Part shown: positions 17,372-24,696 of the stretch, piece by piece
Layout: each line of letters starts with the position of its first letter
Numbering within the stretch: position 1 is the stretch's first letter
Source of the DNA: an uncultured Muribaculaceae bacterium
GTDB taxonomy: Bacteria; Bacteroidota; Bacteroidia; Bacteroidales; Muribaculaceae
Length of the DNA: 33,361 bases
Assembly (NCBI GenBank): GCA_910579305.1
Contig: CAJTTA010000022.1
Coordinates: 1 to 33,361, forward strand
Reading direction: 5' to 3'
Made by a program: the position numbers and the translations under genes
The notes under the pieces: generated by a model
The model's input: only the letters and a program-made list of their open reading frames with translations
Database searches by the model: none
Told to the model about the DNA's origin: nothing

Positions 17372-18184
17372 ATGAATGTGCTCATTAAATACATCTGGCA
17401 TGATTGTTTTGTAATAGTATTCCAAGATTGTGTGATCATTACTGATTTCTGGAAAGAGGAAACGGATTCGTGGCACCAACAGGACTTTCCCGAATTTCTC
17501 AACGACATCGCTGCAGATACGCCTCTTTATATATTTGTCTCTCATCATCACAAAGACCATTTCAATAGAAAAATATTTTTATGGGTCAAGAAATTCAAAA
17601 ATATTCGATACATTATCAGCAACGATACTGCGAAGTCTATAAATTATCTCCTAAAAAAAGGTAGTACCTATTCCGGAGCTTACGCAGTCAATGAAGGTGT
17701 AGTGACAGTATTGAAGCCTGGTATGACATATAGCGATCAACACATCTCAGCTCGAGCTTTTCCATCGACCGATATTGGCAACAGTTATCTCATAGAATGC
17801 GGTGGCCTTAAGTTATTTCATGCCGGCGATCTAAACGCATGGATATGGAAAGATGAGTCGACATCCGCAGAAATTGCTTCTGCATTACATGAATTTCAGA
17901 GTATTTTACATGAAATTAAAGCCGTAGCACCTGTAATAGATGTCGCTTTCTTCCCGGTAGACTCTCGCATTGGCTCCGACTGGTGGGAGGGGGCTTCTAT
18001 CTTTGTGCGCATCCTCAAAATAAAATATTTCTTCCCTATGCACTTCTGCCTTGCTTCAACTCCGGAAGAATTAGGCATACGTATCCAGCAAGGAACAGAT
18101 TTTACATTATTTCAAAATACATTATTTGGTAAATATATAGCCTTAACAAGGCCGGAACAATCCATCGTATTAAATTTTCCTTAA
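17372..18184 (+). CDS. UlaG-like metallo-beta-lactamase-fold hydrolase
   Basis: The 270-residue protein has the metal motif HHHKDH (58-63, HxHxDH type), Asp153 in FHAGDLNAW, and His224 in FPMHF, the usual ligands of a cytoplasmic MBL-fold hydrolase with two metals. No signal peptide is visible. The short N-terminal beta-strand (IKYIWHDCFVI) matches the UlaG/YcbL-like class 'MBL fold metallo-hydrolase' rather than RNase J or glyoxalase II. The substrate is unknown. It is followed after 13 nt by a small membrane protein and is probably cotranscribed with it. Confidence 0.85.
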   Translation: MNVLIKYIWHDCFVIVFQDCVIITDFWKEETDSWHQQDFPEFLNDIAADTPLYIFVSHHHKDHFNRKIFLWVKKFKNIRYIISNDTAKSINYLLKKGSTYSGAYAVNEGVVTVLKPGMTYSDQHISARAFPSTDIGNSYLIECGGLKLFHAGDLNAWIWKDESTSAEIASALHEFQSILHEIKAVAPVIDVAFFPVDSRIGSDWWEGASIFVRILKIKYFFPMHFCLASTPEELGIRIQQGTDFTLFQNTLFGKYIALTRPEQSIVLNFP

Positions 18185-18197
18185 TCCTTCGCATTCT

Positions 18198-18539
18198 ATG
18201 AAACTGATTAATAACCGGTTTAGGATAGCGTGGGTCACATTGCTACTTCTTATGGTAGGATATTGCTTTACCCACTACGAGAGCGAAGACTTGGCTTTAC
18301 TGGGTGGAGCTTGCGCTTTCTCACTGTTGTCGGCCTGGTTGTGCCATAAAGTCAAACCCAGAGTCGCATTTGGCAATATCATTGTGATGATTATTTATAA
18401 TGCCATATTGGCTTATAATATCGCATTCAACAGTCAATATGGAGCCGGTTTTACATGGTGGTTTTATTCACTGCTTCTTAATACTATTCATCCTGCTGTA
18501 CTACTGATTTACACACTTATCCTTCGATTACGGATGTAG
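18198..18539 (+). CDS. Small polytopic membrane protein
   Basis: The 113-residue protein has about four hydrophobic segments (~10-27, 32-50, 58-78 and 86-110) and a basic N-terminus (MKLINNRFR), and no recognised domain. Spacing of 13 nt from the upstream hydrolase gene suggests cotranscription. I do not recognise the family. Confidence 0.75.
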   Translation: MKLINNRFRIAWVTLLLLMVGYCFTHYESEDLALLGGACAFSLLSAWLCHKVKPRVAFGNIIVMIIYNAILAYNIAFNSQYGAGFTWWFYSLLLNTIHPAVLLIYTLILRLRM

Positions 18540-18601
18540 TATCCATAAAAGAGAGGAGTACTCCCAAGCAAGAACCGAGTATATATGCAGCATTCGCGAA
18601 A

Positions 18602-18618
18602 GCAGACAATGAGTCTGC
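18602..18618 (+). terminator. weak hairpin downstream of the small membrane protein
   Basis: A 6-bp stem (GCAGAC / GTCTGC) with a 5-nt loop is followed some nucleotides later by a TTTT run. A second palindrome, GGAGTACTCC, lies at 18555-18564. Apart from these and the promoter at 18702, nothing else was seen in the 200-nt gap. Confidence 0.3.
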
Positions 18619-18701
18619 GCTCTGTTTTACATAACACAGATTATCACAGAGGGACGCGCCGCTGCTGAACTTGCCAAGACTGCTTATTGCGCATGCTTTT
18701 C

Positions 18702-18732
18702 TTTGTCATCACCGTAAATTTTAGTAATTTTG
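18702..18732 (+). promoter_or_regulatory. Bacteroidetes-type promoter directly abutting the hydrolase start codon
   Basis: TTTG at 18702-18705, 19 bp, TAATTTTG at 18725-18732. The ATG is at 18740, so transcription would start at or within a few bases of it. Confidence 0.65.
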
Positions 18733-18739
18733 TGCCGCA

Positions 18740-19522
18740 ATGGAAAATGTAGTCACTCTTTCTTCCGGTATCAGAATACATTACCGAGAGTCAGGGAGTC
18801 CGAGCGGCTCTCCTGTATTACTAATGCATGGTTGGGGATGTAACCTGTCCACAGTTGAGTCGATTGAAAAAATTCTTGCTCAAGGCATGAGGGTAATAAA
18901 TGTAGATTTACCGGGTTTCGGAAGCAGCCAAGAGCCTCTCAGCGTATGGGGCGTCGAAGACTACACAAAAGCGATGGAGGAAATGCTTGACCGGCTCAAC
19001 ATAGTCAATCCCACGCTTATCGGTCATTCTTTTGGAGGCCGCATATCCATTCTTATGGCATCACGTAGGCAAATCAACAAAGTGATTCTTGTAGATGCAG
19101 CCGGAGTAAAGCCTGCAAGAAGTTTTAAATGGTACTTCAAAGTCTATACATATAAATTTGCAAAAAAATTATATCCGCTAATTTTGGGGAAAGTCCGCGC
19201 TGCTCAAAAAATTGAAGCGGCGCGCAAAAGACGTTCTTCTGCAGATTATGAACAGGCATCTCCAGTCATGCGTAAAATATTAAGCAAATGCGTGAATGAG
19301 GATTTATGCTCATATATGCCTGCTATTAAGGCACCTACGTTGCTGATATGGGGCGATAATGACACAGCCACACCCCTATCGGATGCACACAAAATGGAAA
19401 AGCTTATACCCGATGCAGGGCTTGTATCATTCCCGAATTGCGGTCATTATAGTTTCCTTGACAACCCACATGGATTCAAGGCTGTATTGGAATCGTTCTT
19501 AAAGCAAGAATTACATAAATAA
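18740..19522 (+). CDS. Alpha/beta-fold hydrolase
   Basis: The 260-residue protein has the classical fold signatures: HGWGCN oxyanion-hole loop (30-35), the nucleophile elbow GHSFGG with Ser97, the acid Asp208 in WGDNDTATP, and His236 in NCGHYSF, so the Ser-Asp-His triad is complete. No signal peptide is seen and it is probably cytoplasmic. The substrate cannot be inferred from sequence. It is followed after only 6 nt by a membrane-anchored Mur-ligase-family gene, which suggests both act on the same envelope-related compound. Confidence 0.92.
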   Translation: MENVVTLSSGIRIHYRESGSPSGSPVLLMHGWGCNLSTVESIEKILAQGMRVINVDLPGFGSSQEPLSVWGVEDYTKAMEEMLDRLNIVNPTLIGHSFGGRISILMASRRQINKVILVDAAGVKPARSFKWYFKVYTYKFAKKLYPLILGKVRAAQKIEAARKRRSSADYEQASPVMRKILSKCVNEDLCSYMPAIKAPTLLIWGDNDTATPLSDAHKMEKLIPDAGLVSFPNCGHYSFLDNPHGFKAVLESFLKQELHK

Positions 19523-19528
19523 CCGACC

Positions 19529-21139
19529 ATGACACCCATACTCATTACTTTATACATCATCTGTGCTATATACATACTACTGAATTTCAAGCGCGACATA
19601 CACATATTCCAGCAAAATTCATATCGTATATCTCGTTATTGGCGATGGTTGCGTTCCGGCAATCTTATGCCGGCCTGGCGTTTGGTCGATCTTGCGCTGC
19701 TGATGCTTCTGCTCACTCCTTTTGTATGGGTGTCAGTAGTAGCATTGCCTATTATTCTTATAGTGAAGAGTGTGCTCATATTTAAAGCTAAGTACAAAAA
19801 ACCGCTTGTATTCACCAACCGTGTCAAACGTTTATATGCATGTGTCGGTCTTATATCCATGGCTATATTTGCCCCTGTAGCAGTCTTATCTTTATCAACA
19901 CCTGTCATTGATATTAACCCCTATTTCAATACCTCCGTGCTCTTCCCTCTTTCGGTGGGCATGCTCATTTCTATTCTATCATGGAGCGTTGTGGTGTTTG
20001 GCAATATTTTGATGATTCCTATAGAGAAAGCCATTAATCGCAAGTATTACAATGAAGCCAGCCACATATTAAGCAGCATGCGCGATATGAAAATTATAGG
20101 CATTACAGGATCCTATGGAAAAACAAGCACCAAGCACTACCTGCAAGCAATATTAAGCGAAAAATATGAAGTGCTTATTACTCCAGGATCATTCAACACT
20201 CCTATGGGGGTGATACGCACAGTGAGAGAACTTATGAAGCCTTACCATGAAGTGTTCATATGCGAAATGGGAGCAAAACAAAAAGGTGACATCAAAGAAA
20301 TATGCGATTTGGTGCACCCTCAATTCGGCATAATTACGGCTGTAGGTCCGATGCATCTTGAAACCTTTAAATCCATGGATAACGTGCAGGCGACAAAATT
20401 CGAATTGGCCGATGCACTACCCTCTCAGGACAGCTTCATTGTGGTAAACAATGATTTTGAATACTGTGCTAACAGAGAAGTTAATAATACGGAATGCATC
20501 CGTTATGCCGTTTCATCTACAAAAAATGCACGGTATTGCGTCAAGGACATACAATACACATCCGAAGGAACCCGATTCAATATTATAGGGCCTGATGGCT
20601 TTTCAATCAACCTTAACACACGCCTTATAGGTGAAAGCAACCTTTCAAATCTTACAGCAGCTGTAATCATCGCTCTGCGACTTGGTGTCAGCCATGACCA
20701 AATCATGCAAGCTGTGTCAAGAATTGAACAAGTAGAGCACAGACTCAGCATGAAACGTACACCGCAAGGCGTAACTATAATTGATGACGCGTATAATTCA
20801 AATCCAGTAGGTTCACGAATGGCGGTAGAAGCACTTGGCCGATTTACTGACGGCAGACGCATCATTGTCACACCTGGCATGATTGAGCTCGGCGACAAGC
20901 AGATTGAACTCAACACTGAATTTGGTCGCCACATAGCGCGCAATGTTGATGTGGCAATTATTGTAGGCCGTTACAACCGCGATGCAATACTCGCAGGAAT
21001 AGAAGAAGAAAATATACTTGCGGAAGACTCTATTATACTCGTTGACAGTTTTAATGAGGCAATGCAATATCTGAGCCCAAGAATGAAAAAGGGAGATACC
21101 GTGCTGTATGAAAATGATCTTCCTGATACATTTAAATAA
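19529..21139 (+). CDS. Membrane-anchored Mur-ligase-family protein (MurF-like)
   Basis: The 536-residue protein carries several hydrophobic segments in its first ~165 residues (about 2-20, 55-85, 103-125 and 138-163), where a soluble MurF would carry its UDP-sugar-binding domain. The ATP-grasping Mur centre follows: P-loop TGSYGKTS (193-200), TPGSFNTPMG (218-227), EMGAK, HLETF, and EHRL (403-406). The C-terminal ligase domain shows DDAYNSNP (419-426) and ends DTVLYENDLPD. These resemble MurF (D-Ala-D-Ala adding enzyme), but the membrane N-terminus makes it unlikely to be the housekeeping MurF. It should form an amide bond on a membrane-associated substrate, identity unknown. It is translated closely behind the alpha/beta hydrolase. 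Confidence 0.88.
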   Translation: MTPILITLYIICAIYILLNFKRDIHIFQQNSYRISRYWRWLRSGNLMPAWRLVDLALLMLLLTPFVWVSVVALPIILIVKSVLIFKAKYKKPLVFTNRVKRLYACVGLISMAIFAPVAVLSLSTPVIDINPYFNTSVLFPLSVGMLISILSWSVVVFGNILMIPIEKAINRKYYNEASHILSSMRDMKIIGITGSYGKTSTKHYLQAILSEKYEVLITPGSFNTPMGVIRTVRELMKPYHEVFICEMGAKQKGDIKEICDLVHPQFGIITAVGPMHLETFKSMDNVQATKFELADALPSQDSFIVVNNDFEYCANREVNNTECIRYAVSSTKNARYCVKDIQYTSEGTRFNIIGPDGFSINLNTRLIGESNLSNLTAAVIIALRLGVSHDQIMQAVSRIEQVEHRLSMKRTPQGVTIIDDAYNSNPVGSRMAVEALGRFTDGRRIIVTPGMIELGDKQIELNTEFGRHIARNVDVAIIVGRYNRDAILAGIEEENILAEDSIILVDSFNEAMQYLSPRMKKGDTVLYENDLPDTFK

Positions 21140-21151
21140 TTAAGGCTCAGC

Positions 21152-21185
21152 GCATGTCATAGTGAATAAAACACTATGACAATGC
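21152..21185 (+). terminator. hairpin after the Mur-ligase gene
   Basis: A perfect 10-bp stem (21155-21164 with 21172-21181) with a 7-nt AATAAAA loop is extended by 3 more pairs across a bulged A. It starts 12 nt after the stop codon and lacks a T-run. Confidence 0.5.
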
Positions 21186-21244
21186 ATTCGGCAGGTGATG
21201 ATTATATACTTTAACAAAAGCTTAACATATTTTTTACAATAATT

Positions 21245-21276
21245 TTTGGGAGCTATTCTTTTTTTGACTAATTTTG
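21245..21276 (+). promoter_or_regulatory. Bacteroidetes-type promoter for the second ECF sigma gene
   Basis: TTTG at 21245-21248, 20 bp, TAATTTTG at 21269-21276. It gives a leader of ~105 nt before 21391. Confidence 0.7.
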
Positions 21277-21390
21277 TGAACATAAAAGCTTCAAGCTCTC
21301 AGAGATAGTAAACCAAATTCAACAATCACCCAACAAAATATTCCAGCCTATCGAACTACTTCTACTTAACAAAATCATAAGGAAATAGTA

Positions 21391-21981
21391 ATGATAAACA
21401 TGATGAGCATGACCGATGAAAATCTGGTTAAAGCTTATAGCAACGGAAACAATGATGCTTTTGATATCTTACTCAGAAGGCATCAAGATCGCATATTCAA
21501 CTATATTCTCCGCATTGTAAAAAATGAGGATATAGCTAATGACATATTCCAAGATACATTTGTCAAGGCTATAACGACAATCCGTCAGGGGCGTTACTCA
21601 GAGCATGGAAAATTCCCGGCTTGGATTTCACGCATAGCCCACAATCTCATTATTGACTATTACCGTCAGGAGAAAGCCGAGAATATGCAAAGCACTGATG
21701 CCGAAGAAGTTGATATTCTCAATCGCAAAGAACTAAGCGAGGATACCATAGAAGATCTTATTATCACCGAGCAGATTCATGAAGATGTGAGATATTTGAT
21801 TGATGAACTTCCTGAAGCACAAAAGGAAGTGCTCATGATGAGATATTATCGCAACATGAGTTTTAAAGAAATAGCTGATACCACAGGTGTGAGTATCAAC
21901 ACGGCTCTTGGACGCATGCGATATGCTATCCTTAATATGCGCCGCATTGCAACTTCAAGAGATCTCGTTCTCAACGTGTGA
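21391..21981 (+). CDS. ECF-type RNA polymerase sigma factor
   Basis: At 196 residues it is a standard two-domain ECF sigma factor. Region 2 shows DAFDILLRRHQDRIFNYILRIV, DIANDIFQDTFVKA and FPAWISRIAHNLIIDYYRQ; region 4 shows LPEAQKEVLMMRYYRNMSFKEIA and GVSINTALGRMRYAILNMR. Several Met codons cluster at the start (MINMMSM); 21391 is the first, and 21400, 21403 and 21409 are alternatives. Unlike the first ECF gene it is not followed by a recognisable anti-sigma or receptor gene but by an exported protein 12 nt downstream. Its promoter matches the housekeeping consensus, so it need not autoregulate. Confidence 0.93.
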   Translation: MINMMSMTDENLVKAYSNGNNDAFDILLRRHQDRIFNYILRIVKNEDIANDIFQDTFVKAITTIRQGRYSEHGKFPAWISRIAHNLIIDYYRQEKAENMQSTDAEEVDILNRKELSEDTIEDLIITEQIHEDVRYLIDELPEAQKEVLMMRYYRNMSFKEIADTTGVSINTALGRMRYAILNMRRIATSRDLVLNV

Positions 21982-21993
21982 TGCAATATCACC

Positions 21994-22695
21994 ATGCAGC
22001 CATCTCCAACTCTGCACGTCACTCTTCTCTTGATGAACTTATCGCGATTCACATATACATTCGTGCGACGGAATACTAAAAGATCCATCGCACGAACTGC
22101 TTATATATGCTTGTTACTGTGGATATTAATGGTGTTCATCGCTCATAGTGCACATGCAAAAGTTCCGGCAATATCTCAGCGCATAAGACCGATAAATCTG
22201 ACTCAAGCACAAAAATGGTGTGACACTACAGCTCTTCATTCTCTTGAAGGCATCTACTATTTCCCGTCGAATGAATGCGTTGTGCTAATCAAAGCAAACG
22301 ACAGACATCCTTTGCTTCCGCCTTCCTGTTATCATATAATAAATATAGAAAGCCAAAATATACTTATTGCGCCCGGACAAATCATTGGCTACCTCTTCCC
22401 TACCGGCGACCCTGCACAATTCCGGCTGACTCTTTACTCTCACATAACGGATGGCGGACTTAAAAAGCCTCGTGATTATGCAGCGCGATTCAGCCCTCAA
22501 CAAGCGGCTCTGACTTACGATAAACCTAAGACCCGCATAAAATTTAATCCATTGGCCCTTATTCCTAAACTCAATCGCATCATTCGCATATCGCATGATG
22601 ATCCGACAAACAATATTCGGGAAGGGTTTATACGCATATATCCGATCAATACATCAAGTCCATTATCCGCACCCATGCTCCCTCGATATTTCTGA
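21994..22695 (+). CDS. Exported protein of unknown function, cotranscribed with ECF sigma factor
   Basis: The reading frame gives 233 residues from 21994. An internal ATG at 22033 (MNLSRFTYTF) gives a more normal signal peptide: basic RRNTKR, hydrophobic ICLLLWILMVFIA, then HSAHA, with cleavage near residue 42 of that form. The mature part of ~180 residues contains 'SLEGIYYFPSNECVVLI' and ends near 'RIIRISHDDPTNNIREGFIRIYP'. No domain is recognised. The 12-nt spacing to the sigma gene suggests a functional link, but there is no cytoplasmic sigma-binding domain of usual size. Confidence 0.65.
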   Translation: MQPSPTLHVTLLLMNLSRFTYTFVRRNTKRSIARTAYICLLLWILMVFIAHSAHAKVPAISQRIRPINLTQAQKWCDTTALHSLEGIYYFPSNECVVLIKANDRHPLLPPSCYHIINIESQNILIAPGQIIGYLFPTGDPAQFRLTLYSHITDGGLKKPRDYAARFSPQQAALTYDKPKTRIKFNPLALIPKLNRIIRISHDDPTNNIREGFIRIYPINTSSPLSAPMLPRYF

Positions 22696-22837
22696 CCTCG
22701 ATAAGCTCCGACCTCTTAGTGAATGTTATTGCTCCACGATTCTCGTGTATACCAGAGTTCTTCATGTATGCAATCCTTTTGCGAAGCTGACCTCCTCAAG
22801 GATATTAAGAAATGAAAGCGTGTTTTTGATTCTAAAA

Positions 22838-22869
22838 TTTGCGTATGCCAAATCTTCTTTTTACCTTTA
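22838..22869 (+). promoter_or_regulatory. gcvT: probable promoter of the glycine cleavage operon
   Basis: TTTG at 22838-22841, 20 bp, TACCTTTA at 22862-22869; only the last base of the -7 element differs from consensus. The leader to gcvT would be ~95 nt. The rest of the 277-nt gap shows only a small CACGA/TCGTG hairpin at 22735-22747. Confidence 0.5.
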
Positions 22870-22972
22870 CAAAGAATTTAGAGAACAACGGCAGGTTGCA
22901 CATGACATAATGGTATATTCGGCAACTATACTGCGGTGTTAACTAATTTAAATATATCTTAAATCTATTATA

Positions 22973-24070
22973 ATGGAAGAAAATCTTATCAAAACTTGCC
23001 TTCATGATCGCCATGTGGCTCAAGGTGCGCTCATGTCTCCCTTTGGTGGCTTTGACATGCCCATCCAGTATACCACGATTATCGAAGAACACAACGCCGT
23101 GCGCCACAATGTCGGTGTCTTTGACGTGAGCCATATGGGTGAAGTGCGTATTTCCGGCCCTGATGCCTATAAATATGTAAGCCACATTTTCGTAAACGAT
23201 GTGACAGGTGCGCCAGACGGCCAGATTTTCTATGGCATGATGTGCCATGAGAACGGTGGCGTAGTGGATGACTTGCTTGTATATAAAGTCAACGATGAAG
23301 AGTACTTCCTGGTCATTAATGCGTCCAATATAGCCAAAGACGTAGCATGGATAGAACAGAATGCCGCCGGATTCAACGTTGTCATCAAAAATGAAAGCGA
23401 TTATTATGGCGAAGTCGCTGTGCAGGGTCCGAAAGCAGAAGAAATGCTAATGCAAATTCTGAACCTGCCATTAGATCAGATTTCGTTCTATACTTTCAAG
23501 ACATTTGAAATTGACGGTGAGCAGGTAATCATTTCTCGCACCGGTTATACTGGAGAAGATGGTTTCGAGGTATATGGTTCACATGACTTTACCCGCAAGC
23601 TTTGGGATAAGCTTATGGAAGCCGGAGTCACTCCATGTGGCCTCGGATGTCGTGACACTCTGCGCTTTGAAGTGGGCCTTCCGTTATATGGTGATGAACT
23701 TACAGACAACATCACTCCTCTGGAGGCAAGCCTCAGCATGTTTGTCAAACTGGACAAACCTACCGACTTCATAGGTCGCGAGGCACTCGCCAAGCAGAAG
23801 GCAGAGGGCGTGACGCGCCGCATCATCGGCATTGAGCTTGAAGGCAAGGCCATTCCCCGTCATGGTTATCCTGTAGAGGCAGACGGCAAAGTAATCGGAG
23901 AAGTAACAACCGGCTACAATTCCATATCCACAGGCAAAAGTGTGGCTATGGCAATGGTAAACAAACCCTATGATAAGCTTGGCACTCCCGTGGAAATACG
24001 CATTCGCAAAAAAACATTCCCCGGAGTAGTTGTAAAGAAGCGCTTCTACGACAAAAATTATAAAAAATAA
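22973..24070 (+). CDS. gcvT: Aminomethyltransferase, T-protein of the glycine cleavage system
   Basis: At 365 residues it has the usual GcvT length. It transfers the methylene group from aminomethyl-lipoyl-GcvH to tetrahydrofolate and releases ammonia. Recognisable parts are the N-terminal FGGFDMPIQY and VGVFDVSHMGEVRISGPDA, the folate-site GYTGEDGFEVY, CGLGCRDTLRFEVGLPLYGDEL, and the C-terminal KKTFPGVVVKKRFYDKNYKK. It is the first gene of a complete operon with gcvH, gcvPA, gcvPB and lpd, all on the same strand and in pathway order. Confidence 0.97.
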   Translation: MEENLIKTCLHDRHVAQGALMSPFGGFDMPIQYTTIIEEHNAVRHNVGVFDVSHMGEVRISGPDAYKYVSHIFVNDVTGAPDGQIFYGMMCHENGGVVDDLLVYKVNDEEYFLVINASNIAKDVAWIEQNAAGFNVVIKNESDYYGEVAVQGPKAEEMLMQILNLPLDQISFYTFKTFEIDGEQVIISRTGYTGEDGFEVYGSHDFTRKLWDKLMEAGVTPCGLGCRDTLRFEVGLPLYGDELTDNITPLEASLSMFVKLDKPTDFIGREALAKQKAEGVTRRIIGIELEGKAIPRHGYPVEADGKVIGEVTTGYNSISTGKSVAMAMVNKPYDKLGTPVEIRIRKKTFPGVVVKKRFYDKNYKK

Positions 24071-24086
24071 TTATCAAAATATCGTG

Positions 24087-24118
24087 TGCAGGCAATCCCT
24101 ATCATGTATTGACCTGCA
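24087..24118 (+). other. intercistronic hairpin between gcvT and gcvH
   Basis: Six pairs (TGCAGG / CCTGCA) plus four (CAAT / ATTG) across a bulged A, with an 11-nt loop. It has no T-run and is more likely an RNA-stability or processing element than a terminator. Confidence 0.45.
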
Positions 24119-24148
24119 TCAGCAAAACTCATAAATTTAGCCCAAACA

Positions 24149-24529
24149 ATGAGCAAAGTATTAGAAAACCTCCGTTATGCCGACTCTCATGAGTGGGTAA
24201 TGATTGATGGCGACGTAGCCACAATTGGTATCACCGACTATGCGCAGCACGCATTAGGCAACATCGTATACGTAGATATGCCTGAAGCTGGTGATGAAGT
24301 TACCGCTGGCGAAGAATTTGGAGCTGTGGAATCTGTAAAAGCTGCAAGTGATCTCATCTCTCCGGTTAGCGGCGAAGTTATTGAGGTAAACGAAGCTCTT
24401 GAAGACAGCCCCGAGCTCATCAACGAGGATGCCTTTGTCAACTGGATCATGAAAGTAAAAGTCAGCGATGCTTCTGAGATAGATTCCCTACTTGACGCCG
24501 CTGCCTATGCTAAAGTCTGCGAGGAATAA
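24149..24529 (+). CDS. gcvH: Glycine cleavage system H protein (lipoyl carrier)
   Basis: At 126 residues it has the typical H-protein size. The lipoyl-lysine is Lys64 in the motif GAVESVKAASDL, with the conserved HEWV near residue 14 and the GDEVTAGEEFG turn just before. It shuttles the aminomethyl group between the P-protein and the T-protein and is re-oxidised by Lpd. It lies 78 nt after gcvT. Confidence 0.97.
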   Translation: MSKVLENLRYADSHEWVMIDGDVATIGITDYAQHALGNIVYVDMPEAGDEVTAGEEFGAVESVKAASDLISPVSGEVIEVNEALEDSPELINEDAFVNWIMKVKVSDASEIDSLLDAAAYAKVCEE

Positions 24530-24550
24530 TCCCTGTCAGATAGCCTATGT

Positions 24551-24641
24551 GGCGAATAAACCTGTCTTCGGCCATTGGCTGACGGATACAAGCCCGACTC
24601 TGCTTTCAGGGGGACTCAATTGTATTCGCCGGCAATGGCCG
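24551..24641 (+). other. structured intercistronic region between gcvH and gcvPA with interleaved inverted repeats
   Basis: Two perfect complementary pairs are interleaved. GGCGAATA (24551-24558) pairs with TATTCGCC (24623-24630), and CGGCCATTG (24569-24577) pairs with CAATGGCCG (24633-24641). The order A-B-A'-B' allows either a pseudoknot or two mutually exclusive helices. A CTGT/ACAG mini-hairpin follows near 24645-24656. The region lies 56 nt before the gcvPA start. Confidence 0.5.
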
Positions 24642-24696
24642 TAACTGTTTTTACAGACAAAAGATCGCAAACCACACAATAAAGTAAAGAATAATT

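Noticed and set aside
22595..22942. 115-codon + strand frame overlapping the end of the exported-protein gene and the gcvT leader
   Set aside because: Its composition looks non-coding, it overlaps a better gene by 100 nt, and it would contain the likely gcv promoter.
22870..22972. glycine riboswitch in the gcvT leader
   Set aside because: The ~95-nt leader shows none of the paired GGAGAG-type aptamer elements, and only weak hairpins such as GTATA/TATAC are visible.
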